Part shown: in pieces, positions 12,400-21,663 of the stretch
Position numbering within the stretch: position 1 is the stretch's first letter
Layout: each line of letters opens with the position of its first letter
Source: Symbiodinium natans
Lineage: Eukaryota > Sar > Dinophyceae > Suessiales > Symbiodiniaceae
Length of the DNA stretch: 64,000 bases
NCBI GenBank assembly: GCA_905221605.1
Contig: CAJNDS010002186.1
Location: forward strand, 313,001 to 377,000
Reading direction: 5' to 3'
The notes under the pieces: generated by a model
The model's database searches: none
What the model was told of the DNA's origin: nothing
What the model saw: only the letters and a program-made list of their open reading frames with translations
Position numbers and translations under genes: made by a program

Positions 12400-12620
12400 G
12401 AGAACGCCCGTTCTCTTTCTCTTTGTTTCTCTTTCTTGCTTTACTAGTGAGCTTGAGAACGCCCGTTCTCTTTCTCTAACGCTTCTCTTTCTTGCAACTT
12501 GCTGAGATTGAGAACGCCCGTTCTCTTTCTCTCACTTTTTACGTTGTGTTCCCTTTCTTTATCAAAGTTGGGAGCGCCCGTCTCCTTCCTTGTTAAGTTG
12601 CTGAGTGTGAACGCACGTTC
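12400..12620 (+). promoter_or_regulatory. Leader hairpin array with GCCC tetraloops
   Basis: Three copies of GAGAAC-GCCC-GTTCTC lie at 12400-12415, 12455-12470 and 12510-12525. A variant stem GGAGCG/CGTCTCC with one bulge is at 12571-12585, and a GAAC-GCAC-GTTC version at 12609-12620. They are separated by CTTTCTCT-rich spacers and end about 115 bases before the ORF1 start, so they would lie in the 5' untranslated leader. Hairpins with the same loop but other stems occur at 22880, 27582, 27813, 39887 and 40559. Confidence 0.8.
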
Positions 12621-12734
12621 TCTTTCTTGCAAACTTCTTAAGGGTGGGAGCCTCTTTACTTTACTTGCACCTTTTGGCAAATTTGTCTTGCGCACTGTGC
12701 AGTACGGATAGCTTCGGCGTAAGGTATCTGCACC

Positions 12735-15700
12735 ATGTCGCAAGATCGAATTAGCAACATCGATGGAAGCGCATTTCAGTGTCTTGCCGACTTTATGTTG
12801 GGTCATCTCACTGAGTATGATGCTCTCTTTGCCAGAACACCATCAACACATTTGCTGGAGTATCTTAGAGATGGATGCATCGTGTCTACACAAACTATGC
12901 AAGAATTGCGCCAAGTGCAGGGCTCAGAGCTCCAATCTATCTTACTCGTCAACCCTAGTAAGAGTTTCCTTCACAATCTAAGGAAGGGTCTTACACAACA
13001 GACGAGTATAACGATCGTGAGTAATTTGCACAGCTCACTTTCCATATCAGACATCCCATGTGTACTCTTCAGGAGTTATGATGAAGACTTCCTTCGTCAA
13101 ATCCACAGCCTGACGGTTATTGGTGCCATTGAAGTGCAGGGCAAGCGGGAACTTGTATACTTGGTCACTTACATTCCCAGCAGCTACCCTGTCCATCACA
13201 CTTGCTACTACATTGCCATAACGCCTTCCATGAAGCAAGAAGCCGCCAATACTGAAGTCATCATCGCTGGCACTGTTGGAATATTTGACGAGGAAGTTAA
13301 ACACCTCAGTCGAGACTTTGGACTAGCTCACATTAGGAAGCCACAGCAGCCCATCGTTGCGTTAACTGATCAGGAGAATCGATGTGTTGTTTGCCTCAGA
13401 GCGCCTAAGATCAGCGTAAGTCAACTTCAAGCTCTAATGCTGAAGGTTGAAGAGATGTATGATAAGGTGCTCAAACAAACTGAAGGCAAATCACAAATTG
13501 AGCTCCAGGTCTGGTATCGCTTTGCGCCTCTTGAAGGGATGCCGGGCAATAGTGTCAACTTCGCTGACCTCCCGTATGCTATCAACTCTGCCCGAACTAA
13601 GGATGAAGCCTTTCAAGTGCATTGCATTCTCAATCAGCACAGGCTTATGAATGCGTTCCACACTGCTCCTGGGAAGTATCTGAGGATCTTTGCGGACCCC
13701 TATCAGCTGCAGAAGGCTATCTTGGGTCTTCGGCAAAAGCAGCTTACCATCCCTGACAGCCTCGCGTTGCATGCCGCAAGATTTCACATTTGCAATGTGA
13801 AGAACTCACAGGAAATCTTTGCTTGGAAGGTGACTCAACCTTTCAACTCTACAGAGGTTTCTCTGCAGATCACCTTTCACAATTGCACCGGAGACATGCA
13901 AGACATTATTCAGGATCTCGAGTACATCAAAATTCCGGTGCAATACAGAGGAATCGTACATGTATTAGCTGGCACTGATGTTGTCATACCTGCTGTCCAT
14001 GTAACTGCTACTGTCGCCGCTGCCGATGCGCTCACCCAATGTCAATATTTCGACCTTCCTTGTGGAAGAACTGAAGTGCAATTGCTGCAAGAGGTTGTTG
14101 ATGCCCCAAGATGGAGCAACAAACCCATTAATCACATTTCCGAGAACCCTAGAGAACATTTTTTGAATTGCCACTCTGGGAGCGATAAGATTGGGCAAGG
14201 AAGATTGATCCATGTCAGAGCAAGGGATGAGTATCACCCCTTGTCCAAACAACGAATTGCTAGTACAATTTGGCACAAGGATGACCTTGAAACACATTTC
14301 CTGATCATTGACAGACAGGCGCCTTACGTTGTTATGACTGGTAAATGTGAGGATGTTCCCGAACTAGTGAAGCTGCAGAGTGTCCAGACATTTCTCAGCC
14401 AAAATGAAGCCTTTCAAGGTTGGAGATTGCCAGAAAACCTTCCTAAGGCTTCCCAAGAGGATGAAGACTTTACTGCTGAACTGGGATCTATCCAGTACCT
14501 GCTTGTCCGCATTACTGGTAAGACTGAACTAGAGATCCCGCTAGTTCTCAAGAACGGCCAGCATCTCGCTTGTCATCCGGGATCTTCTGCGAGTAACAAT
14601 GTTCTCGTCTCCCTACATCAGGGCGCGCTTCTATTCCTGCCACGATGTCACTCACGTGATATCATCAAGTTGATAGGGATTAATACTAGCGTCATCTATG
14701 CCTTTAACATCCACACTGATGATAGACTTAAGGCTACTGCAGCCAATAAGCCGAACCAAGCCAGATGTGCCAATCATCAGGATGGGAAGTCAAGCAAGGT
14801 TGCCATGGAGCAATCGGATACTGCCCAGTGCCCGACTTTGCTCCATGGAAAGCCTCCTGCTGTTAAAGGTGATGATACGGCTGCCAATTTGTTACCGGAA
14901 AATCCTGCCTCAGCACAGTTGAGTCAAGAAGGTGGGACTGGCAAAAGAAATATTGAGAGTAGCAAGGAAAAGGTTGAGATTGCTAGAAGACGTAATACTG
15001 TCCTAAGGTTCCAGGCGGAAGTCCCTGCCAACGTTCAAGAAGAAGTGCAAAGGCGCATTGCTGGCCTTTATTGCCCTGTTGCTGCTGCCTATCGGGTCAT
15101 CTCGTGTGCTCAATGGAACAAAGAGCAATGCCAGCATTACGCCCCCTTTCCTAAACAAGCAGCTCTTGTCCTTGCTGCGGTTGGATATAATATACGTGAG
15201 GCTGCTCGAGCCAAGCTTGCACACATACTTGGTCTGACCTATCTTCAATTGGCAAGTGCTACACCGTTGGAGCTTCAAAGCTTTACTGAGGTGTATAGTA
15301 AGGCCATTTGGGCTATTCCGGCCAAGGAGCAATACACCATGCTTGTCCAGATCCACTGCAAGTGCTCCATGTGCCAGCAGCCTCAGCCCATTCTTGCTCT
15401 GCCGTTGCATTCTGAACAGGACTCTTCTGATCAGATCAGTATCCTCGCTGATCTAGGTCAACTTGCTGACCTTGCGATTGCGTGCGTGCAGCAAAACTTG
15501 AGCCCTCGCAATGACACGTGCAAACTTGCCATTCAAAGACTCCCGTCTTTCTTCTGCCTTCTCACACAGAAGACTCAGAAAAGCTCTTTTGCGCAAGTCT
15601 GCAAAAGCGAGGCGGATATCCAAAGCTTTCTTGGCAGTACGGTATCAGTCATGCAACAGGCATATATTGTCGTTGCACTCGTTCTGCATGATCCTAGTGC

Positions 15701-17432
15701 TAAGCACTACTTAGTGCTACACCATACCAAAGAACAAGCAGGAGACTCAATTCTTCTTTATGACTCAATCTATGGAGTCCGTAAAGAAAACTTGTGGGCA
15801 CAATTGATTAAGGCTGAGCACTACATCGAAGCCATCTTCATCAGAAGTGTTTGTGTCAATCAGCTTTACCCCGCCACTGCTCTCATTAACTCTTTTAATG
15901 AGATTATCCGGCATCATGCTGATCCCAGTGAAAACGCAGAACAGCATATCAGTAGTGAAACACTCACTATTGAGCAAGCTAAGATAACGAAGGTTGCAAG
16001 CTGGGACAGCCCTGTCCCTTCTGCAACCTATATGACCATCACCTCAGAGGATGATTTTGGCTTGCCTAATCCGTCCTGTGCCCATCTTCTGCCACAAGCA
16101 CAGGAATGTAAAAGCGGTACTGAATTTACTCTCGCCCAAAAGGGCAAATTCGATGAGGAGTCAGAACACCAAGCCAGTGTTAGTCTCCAACCCGACCGTA
16201 GTACTGCTTTGGCGACACAACTTGATAGTGCATCTCTTCCTGAAGTGCACTCCATTGCTACTGATTCCGATGAGGAACAGAGACCGCAACAACATGAAGT
16301 TCAAACTGCGCTGAACTCTGAGAAGAATGGCTCTGATAGGGGCAGCCAGCCCCTTAAAGCCAAGCCCGACTTGAGCTCTGATTCTCAGATGCGTAGAGTC
16401 AAGAAAAGCCTCGATAAGCTTAACAATGCCAAGCCTGTCTCCAAGAGAAAAGATGGTAAAATTGGAAGCAGGAACAATCAAATTAATGCTGTCTCGTCGG
16501 AAGACTGCATACAGGTCGCACTCGGTGTTGAACGTTACATCATCTTATCGCTTTTTGATGGATGCGGAATATCACGTGCTGTCACCGTTGAATGCCTCAA
16601 GCAACAACCTGTTGCGGCTGTGAGTGCAGAAAGTGACAGCGTCCTTCGCGCCCTCATATGCCATAAGTATGACTATGACAAAAGCCAAAGATGGGCTCTT
16701 GACTCGCACCGTGTGCCATCGATCGCAATCGATGACGTTTGGACTCTACTTAAAGAGGATTACCGATTGCTGCGTGAATGTTTGTCCTTCCTGGGAAGGA
16801 TTCATCCACAAAAAACAGCCATCATCATTCCCGCCGGTTCCCCCTGCCAAGATCTCACGGTTGCAGGGTCCAGCTCAGGTGGATTAGGACTTCTGGGAGA
16901 CCGCTCGCAACACATGCTTGTCTTATACGCGATTTTGCTTGCATTCCAAAGCATTGAACCCAGTATCCTTCAGTGCGTGCACATCTTCCTTGAAAATGCT
17001 GGGTCTATGAAGCCCATCCACCAGGGCTTCATTCAGCAGATCTTCGGAATACGTGATTGTTGCTGCCATCATATTGCTGGAGCTACATTCGGCCATGTTG
17101 AAAGGAAAAGAAAATTCTTTACTAGATATGGGCAAATTGGCACCTTCAGCAACCGCCCCACTCCGTGGTTCCAAGGATGGCGTCCTGTTGCGGAACACAT
17201 GTGCGGAATAAAACCCCCTGGCGAAAAGCTCAAGCCTTGGCTTCGTCCCAAACGCTTTGATCGCGAGAGGGGGCTCCGATTGGCTGCATACTTTTACCAC
17301 CCCTCTGCCCTTCTTTACCATGTACCCAGCTTCGGCGGAGCTGAAGCTTTCCAGAGGCAATTCTCACAAGGGTTCCAAATCTACAATGGGAAAAATTTGT
17401 TCCTGATGGACCCATTGGCCTGCGCTTTGTAA
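12735..17432 (+). CDS. Retroelement ORF1 with C-terminal C5-cytosine DNA methyltransferase domain
   Basis: Long open frame of 1565 codons from ATG 12735. The C-terminal third carries the ordered motifs of C5-cytosine methyltransferases: motif I FDGCG near residue 1274 (AdoMet binding), motif IV GSPCQ with the presumed catalytic Cys at about 1371, motif VI as L-E-N-A with Glu about 1420 (usually ENV), and motif VIII-like ERKRK near 1456-1460. Family knowledge: this enzyme methylates cytosine C5 in DNA, and such domains have been reported in dinoflagellate retrotransposons. About residues 1000-1050 contain H-Y-L-V-L...DS, faintly like the core of a Ulp1-type Cys protease, but no convincing catalytic Cys follows, so I leave that open. 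The N-terminal 900 residues are unrecognised. Near its end a -1 frame opens into ORF2. The frame is intact, so this copy may be young. Its DNA is more AT-rich than the ORFs downstream. Confidence 0.85.
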   Translation: MSQDRISNIDGSAFQCLADFMLGHLTEYDALFARTPSTHLLEYLRDGCIVSTQTMQELRQVQGSELQSILLVNPSKSFLHNLRKGLTQQTSITIVSNLHSSLSISDIPCVLFRSYDEDFLRQIHSLTVIGAIEVQGKRELVYLVTYIPSSYPVHHTCYYIAITPSMKQEAANTEVIIAGTVGIFDEEVKHLSRDFGLAHIRKPQQPIVALTDQENRCVVCLRAPKISVSQLQALMLKVEEMYDKVLKQTEGKSQIELQVWYRFAPLEGMPGNSVNFADLPYAINSARTKDEAFQVHCILNQHRLMNAFHTAPGKYLRIFADPYQLQKAILGLRQKQLTIPDSLALHAARFHICNVKNSQEIFAWKVTQPFNSTEVSLQITFHNCTGDMQDIIQDLEYIKIPVQYRGIVHVLAGTDVVIPAVHVTATVAAADALTQCQYFDLPCGRTEVQLLQEVVDAPRWSNKPINHISENPREHFLNCHSGSDKIGQGRLIHVRARDEYHPLSKQRIASTIWHKDDLETHFLIIDRQAPYVVMTGKCEDVPELVKLQSVQTFLSQNEAFQGWRLPENLPKASQEDEDFTAELGSIQYLLVRITGKTELEIPLVLKNGQHLACHPGSSASNNVLVSLHQGALLFLPRCHSRDIIKLIGINTSVIYAFNIHTDDRLKATAANKPNQARCANHQDGKSSKVAMEQSDTAQCPTLLHGKPPAVKGDDTAANLLPENPASAQLSQEGGTGKRNIESSKEKVEIARRRNTVLRFQAEVPANVQEEVQRRIAGLYCPVAAAYRVISCAQWNKEQCQHYAPFPKQAALVLAAVGYNIREAARAKLAHILGLTYLQLASATPLELQSFTEVYSKAIWAIPAKEQYTMLVQIHCKCSMCQQPQPILALPLHSEQDSSDQISILADLGQLADLAIACVQQNLSPRNDTCKLAIQRLPSFFCLLTQKTQKSSFAQVCKSEADIQSFLGSTVSVMQQAYIVVALVLHDPSAKHYLVLHHTKEQAGDSILLYDSIYGVRKENLWAQLIKAEHYIEAIFIRSVCVNQLYPATALINSFNEIIRHHADPSENAEQHISSETLTIEQAKITKVASWDSPVPSATYMTITSEDDFGLPNPSCAHLLPQAQECKSGTEFTLAQKGKFDEESEHQASVSLQPDRSTALATQLDSASLPEVHSIATDSDEEQRPQQHEVQTALNSEKNGSDRGSQPLKAKPDLSSDSQMRRVKKSLDKLNNAKPVSKRKDGKIGSRNNQINAVSSEDCIQVALGVERYIILSLFDGCGISRAVTVECLKQQPVAAVSAESDSVLRALICHKYDYDKSQRWALDSHRVPSIAIDDVWTLLKEDYRLLRECLSFLGRIHPQKTAIIIPAGSPCQDLTVAGSSSGGLGLLGDRSQHMLVLYAILLAFQSIEPSILQCVHIFLENAGSMKPIHQGFIQQIFGIRDCCCHHIAGATFGHVERKRKFFTRYGQIGTFSNRPTPWFQGWRPVAEHMCGIKPPGEKLKPWLRPKRFDRERGLRLAAYFYHPSALLYHVPSFGGAEAFQRQFSQGFQIYNGKNLFLMDPLACAL
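17393..17399 (+). promoter_or_regulatory. Possible -1 frameshift heptamer A_AAT_TTG
   Basis: In the ORF1 frame the codons read AAA AAT TTG, so A_AAT_TTG fits the X_XXY_YYZ slippery pattern. ORF1 stops about 30 bases later. The -1 frame is open from here straight into ORF2 (VPDGPIGLRFVTDVQ is read across the junction). Caveat: eukaryotic sites rarely have G in the last position, and a chance indel would look the same. Confidence 0.45.
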
Positions 17433-17482
17433 CAGATGTTCAGAAGCTTTCTCTTCAAGCGGACATCCCAAGCCTTGCAGCA

Positions 17483-19006
17483 ATGGATCGCTTTGCGGAA
17501 GCTAATTACGAACTTCTCCGTGCAGAAAATGCCTTCCTTATCGGTGATAGTGGCATTCCTCCTTTCAGGGTTGCTCACTACAAGGAAATGTTGAGAGATG
17601 CTGAGCTCGATATCTGGCTTGCAGATGTGGAAGAACACATTAATGATATGTGTATTGCTTCCATTGTTGGGAGTTGCTTCTACCCTGGTGCTCTCAAAGC
17701 TGCGATCAAACACACATCCCTTCGAGAGTTACTGAATGAAAACCCCGACAGTCATTGGAAACCGCTTCCCCTCTCACAGTTCCTCCAATACTGGCCTAGC
17801 TATGGCCAACAAGTTCTTGCTGCTACTACAGCTGTTAAGCTTCAAGACAAGTTTTCGCATAAGTTTCATGCGCCTTTTCCATGCGATGAACTTAATGCTG
17901 TTGGCTGGCTCAAACAAGGTTTAATTGTCAATAAACCTGTTGTTCTGGAGTACACCCCCGGCCAAGGTAAATTCCAAGGCATTAGAGAGAGCGCGTCCGG
18001 CATTCCTAGAGGAATTTCCTTTGTGACGGAAACTCGATTCCATCAAACGCAAGACTTATTGCAAGAAAAAGGGATCCCATCGGCCATCCAGCGTGTCTTG
18101 CAAATTGTTGACCCTCAATTAAAGCTTTTGTGTGGATCGAGACGCAATGTCATGGCCAATTTGTGCAGAGAGACTGTTGCGAATCTCGGTGCCAAGTTTG
18201 CCTTACACTTTCTTGACTTCCCTGCACAAGGGTGGTGCCTGATCAGCTTTCTCAAAGCGTTGCATCTTGAGTTTGTCGCGTATAGAGACGAGTTCATCCC
18301 TCAATTCCTCCTTGTAAAGGGACAGCAAAATACTCTCTATGTGCAGCACTTGAAAGATGCTAACGCTGGCAAGAAGTCTCCGCCAGTCGACTTCTTCCTA
18401 TATGTCGAACAAGATGATCAATGTGCCTTAGCAATGCTCCATGCTTCCCAGGCTCGTGATACTGTGCATGCGCTTACCCAAGCATCGATCTTTGAGGTCG
18501 TTGACATTGAACGAAGAGGAGCCAGCCCTGGCACCTTCCTTCACAAAGTAATCGAAGAGAACAGCCAGCTACCTACGCCTTGTCTGATATTTGAGGGTAA
18601 CGAAGCTGCCTTGCACCTGCACGGCCATACTATCCTCTGCTCCCGGCAAAGGGAACTCTTTGCGCTCTTCTTAACCCCATACTTTGCTGAGAATCATACC
18701 AGTAAAGCCTTTGCTTCAGATTGCAACTCGAACGAAACCTGGCTTAGCGAGGTCTTGCGCGACTTCTCTTGCTTTGCTAAGCTTGCTCTACCGTGTCGAC
18801 AGGCTGTGTATATTGGTATTGATGCACGAGGCGCACATTACACCACATATAAGCAAGGTACGGTGCATCAACAGACTGTCACCCACAACAACATCCCCTC
18901 CACAATTCCCACCCAAGAAAAGGCATTGCGCATTTATGTCTACGATCGGCAACCTGCTGTCTACCATTGCTTCTATGGGGTCCATCGGGACCCTTTGCCC
19001 CTATGA
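17483..19006 (+). CDS. Retroelement ORF2, unknown protein
   Basis: A 507-codon frame starting at ATG 17483, 50 bases after the ORF1 stop. The same frame is open upstream to at least the A_AAT_TTG heptamer, so the product may be an ORF1-ORF2 fusion instead of a free protein. I recognise no domain. It contains scattered short motifs such as G-I-D-A-R-G-A-H-Y near the end, possibly RNase H- or polymerase-fold-like, but that is too weak to assign. Its stop codon overlaps the start of ORF3 as ATGA. Composition resembles ORF1 and ORF3, supporting one element. Confidence 0.7.
   Translation: MDRFAEANYELLRAENAFLIGDSGIPPFRVAHYKEMLRDAELDIWLADVEEHINDMCIASIVGSCFYPGALKAAIKHTSLRELLNENPDSHWKPLPLSQFLQYWPSYGQQVLAATTAVKLQDKFSHKFHAPFPCDELNAVGWLKQGLIVNKPVVLEYTPGQGKFQGIRESASGIPRGISFVTETRFHQTQDLLQEKGIPSAIQRVLQIVDPQLKLLCGSRRNVMANLCRETVANLGAKFALHFLDFPAQGWCLISFLKALHLEFVAYRDEFIPQFLLVKGQQNTLYVQHLKDANAGKKSPPVDFFLYVEQDDQCALAMLHASQARDTVHALTQASIFEVVDIERRGASPGTFLHKVIEENSQLPTPCLIFEGNEAALHLHGHTILCSRQRELFALFLTPYFAENHTSKAFASDCNSNETWLSEVLRDFSCFAKLALPCRQAVYIGIDARGAHYTTYKQGTVHQQTVTHNNIPSTIPTQEKALRIYVYDRQPAVYHCFYGVHRDPLPL
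18991..19006 (+). promoter_or_regulatory. ORF2/ORF3 junction: C_CCT_TTG heptamer and ATGA overlap
   Basis: In the ORF2 frame the codons read GAC CCT TTG, so C_CCT_TTG (18991-18997) fits X_XXY_YYZ, three codons before the ORF2 stop. The -1 frame continues as ORF3. Independently, ATG 19003-19005 overlaps stop TGA 19004-19006. Overlapping stop-start codons are used for coupled reinitiation in some non-LTR retrotransposons and viruses, so either mechanism could yield ORF3. Confidence 0.5.
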
Positions 19007-21663
19007 CGACGATTCGTAATGTGGTGATCAAGGCAAGGTCTACGACCTTCCTTGATCACCTCAATGCCTATGTTGCTTGTCGTAGACATCGCGCACGTGT
19101 CAGATCCCTCAACAGCATTCTCCTTGCCTACAACCTGCCACTCACCTATCCCACAACACGTGAGCTGAAGCTTGCTCTCATGGCCAATGACAGCCGACCT
19201 TTTAACCTAATCGCTGCTATCAATCTTCAGCTCCCAACAGAAGAGCTTGAACTTGCACTGAATCTCATAGCTGACAGGCTTGTTCCTTACTTCGACACGA
19301 TCCCAAAGGAGCCGTGCAAGCTGCAGGCTGTCGTTAGTTGGAACGTTACCTCGCTGTGTACCTTCGACACTATTGGCCTTGCCAAGCTTCGTACCATTGG
19401 TGCGTTGGCTCACCAAACGCCCGTGCTTTTGCAGGAAACCAAATGGAATGCTGCCTGTTTACACCGATTCAGACAGGCAACTGCCAGAATAAATACGATT
19501 GCCTCTCTCGCTATTTGGAAGGAATCTGGACACTCTGGAGGAGTCGCTGTCTGTTTGCCACAGGACTATAAAGTAGTAGAAACTGTCGACCTTGTGCCTG
19601 GTTTTGCCCTTGCCGTGCTGGTCAGATTTCGGTCTGTCTGCTACTGGCTCCTGTCGGTTTATTGGCACCCTGATCAATGGGGGAAGCTTTTCCCTGCACT
19701 TAGTGCTTTTGTCAAGGATGCAACTCATGTGGTTGTCCTTGGGGGGGACTTCAATGCTGTCAATCAGCAGAAGGAGGGTGAGTATGCACATCTCCTTGCT
19801 CAAGGCGACATGATTGAATGCAAGTCTGACGGGCCAACTTTCGAGCAAGGCTCTACCTGCAGTCACCTTGACCATTACCTTATTTCCAGCTCGCTGTACT
19901 TGTCCGCCAAGATCTGTTCTGTCTCATGGAAGCACAAAAAAGTAACTGGAGGACATCACTTGGTAAAGATTCGGTTTCGGCCGAAGCATAAGCTTGACAA
20001 AGATGTCCCGGCGATACCTGTTCGGACAGTTCCTGCTGCGGCTTTTTCTGTTCCACCGGCGACTACTGACTTGCCTGGCATCGAGGCTGCGGAGACTAGC
20101 CCTTCGCACATTCTTCTTCGTAAACTAATTAATTGCACTAAAGCCCGCTTAATTGAAGAGCAGAACAAAGGTCAAAAACTCTGCCCTTCTGACGCGCTCG
20201 TTGCACAAAAAGCCACATGTTTCTTGTGGCATGCCAACCTACGTGCCCAAGCTGGAAACTCAATTGCTGCATTAATTAGGAAGTTGGTACGCCTTTTGAA
20301 CAGGAGCACTGGTGCGACTGTCGGTGTCAACGCAAGCACCGTCACATCTTTAGCCAGGCATATCACCATACCCCCTTTCACGCCGTCAGGTAATGGTTCA
20401 GCCGAGCTCCCGAGACATTGGCTTCAAGAAGCGCTTAATCGGCTACACCTTGGTGCAGAGCTGAAAACTGCCCCCTCACCAAGTCTTCGTTCCCTGGTTG
20501 CTCAAAGAGATTTGCAGGTTGATAAGTCTAAAATTAAGTGGCAGGCCTTCAGGAAGATCTGCCCTCGAATCATCGATTCGCAACAGGTCAGAAGCGAAAA
20601 TGGCCAGCTGATCACATCTATGAGTCAGTTTGATGCTGCACTAAGGGCAACTAGAGCCTTTTGGCACCACTTCCCTTGTCAATACGATAACCAGTGGGAC
20701 AAACTCCTACAGCCATATGCGCAAAGGGCCCCCTTCGTGCCGGCTGACTTACCAGATGAAAACATCATCTTCAAGGCCATTATTACCACCAAGGATTCTT
20801 CCCCGGGTCCCGATGGTGTGCCCTATGCCTTCTATAGGCAAAATCCGAGTTATTTTGCCAACTTACTTGGGGATCATATGTGGGAGATGTGCTTGTCTCA
20901 AGCTGATCATCCGCTTCAGGCCTTAGTCTTCATTCCCAAGGCAGACAAGGGTGCGTACGCGGACAACTACAGGCCACTAGACATGCCCGATACTTGTGAT
21001 CGAATCATTGACTCCGCAATCTACGTCCTTGCTGAGTCTTTCAAAGACTCGCTACATCCTGCCCAGGCTCTTCTTAATCACTTCAAAGAACCACAGGCAA
21101 ATTATGCCCAAATGCAACACTACTTGGAGCTCAAAGATGCCCAGTACACAGTCATGCTTTCCGACTTTGCCAAGGCCTTTGAACGGGTAAATCCCTGGTG
21201 GGTACTACAGTGCTTAGCGGCAAGAGCTGCCCCTGCCTGGATCAAAGCTTACGTCATCCACCTTATGTTTGGGAGGCGCACCCAGCATAAAGTACAAGGT
21301 TTCTTGCTCGAGCCTATCTCCATCCACCAAGGCCTTGCTATGGGAAGGGCGACCTCTGTTGTCCTTTTCTGTCTCGCCTTAGATCCCTTGATTTGGGCGC
21401 TGCACGACATTTCTTCCTTCATAAGACTAACGGCTTACATGGACGATAACAGCGCTGCCTCCAAAGGCCTGCATTGGGTGGAAAAGGCACAAAGAACTTT
21501 CGAACCAGCGCACAGTGCGGGGTTACAAGTTCTCCGTCACCAATGCTTCCAAGCAGGGTTTATTTCTTTACAAGTTCTCCCTAGGGATGTCTCCGCTACG
21601 AAGCACCCCTTCATGAAGATGTCTTCTTTGACTCGGGTGAGGGTCAGCCTCATATGCAAATAA
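19003..21663 (+). CDS. Retroelement ORF3: APE-type endonuclease plus reverse transcriptase
   Basis: The N-terminal part has the APE-type endonuclease order: S-W-N-V with Asn about 114, Q-E about 145, G-D-F-N about 249-251, H-L-D-H with Asp about 290. The last motif, normally S-D-H, reads G-G-H-H near 316-319. The reverse transcriptase follows: S-P-G-P-D-G, F-I-P-K-A-D...N-Y-R-P-L, motif A S-D-F-A-K-A-F-E-R-V with catalytic Asp about 721, motif B H-Q-G-L-A-M-G, and motif C A-Y-M-D-D with Asp 814-815. Such proteins nick target DNA and prime cDNA synthesis from it. The order endonuclease then RT and the absence of integrase mark a non-LTR type. The start chosen is ATG 19003, though the frame is open further upstream. 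The last 40 or so residues look scrambled: other frames read more like protein near 21515-21650, so this copy probably carries indels there. Confidence 0.9.
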   Translation: MTTIRNVVIKARSTTFLDHLNAYVACRRHRARVRSLNSILLAYNLPLTYPTTRELKLALMANDSRPFNLIAAINLQLPTEELELALNLIADRLVPYFDTIPKEPCKLQAVVSWNVTSLCTFDTIGLAKLRTIGALAHQTPVLLQETKWNAACLHRFRQATARINTIASLAIWKESGHSGGVAVCLPQDYKVVETVDLVPGFALAVLVRFRSVCYWLLSVYWHPDQWGKLFPALSAFVKDATHVVVLGGDFNAVNQQKEGEYAHLLAQGDMIECKSDGPTFEQGSTCSHLDHYLISSSLYLSAKICSVSWKHKKVTGGHHLVKIRFRPKHKLDKDVPAIPVRTVPAAAFSVPPATTDLPGIEAAETSPSHILLRKLINCTKARLIEEQNKGQKLCPSDALVAQKATCFLWHANLRAQAGNSIAALIRKLVRLLNRSTGATVGVNASTVTSLARHITIPPFTPSGNGSAELPRHWLQEALNRLHLGAELKTAPSPSLRSLVAQRDLQVDKSKIKWQAFRKICPRIIDSQQVRSENGQLITSMSQFDAALRATRAFWHHFPCQYDNQWDKLLQPYAQRAPFVPADLPDENIIFKAIITTKDSSPGPDGVPYAFYRQNPSYFANLLGDHMWEMCLSQADHPLQALVFIPKADKGAYADNYRPLDMPDTCDRIIDSAIYVLAESFKDSLHPAQALLNHFKEPQANYAQMQHYLELKDAQYTVMLSDFAKAFERVNPWWVLQCLAARAAPAWIKAYVIHLMFGRRTQHKVQGFLLEPISIHQGLAMGRATSVVLFCLALDPLIWALHDISSFIRLTAYMDDNSAASKGLHWVEKAQRTFEPAHSAGLQVLRHQCFQAGFISLQVLPRDVSATKHPFMKMSSLTRVRVSLICK

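Noticed and set aside
15600-15900. Ulp1-type cysteine protease domain in ORF1
   Set aside because: Only H-Y-L-V and a D-S pair resemble it; no convincing Q...C follows, so not annotated.
21433-21447. YMDD motif taken as a sign of a retrovirus
   Set aside because: The surrounding motifs, APE endonuclease and lack of integrase, RNase H and LTRs fit a non-LTR element; YMDD alone is not diagnostic.
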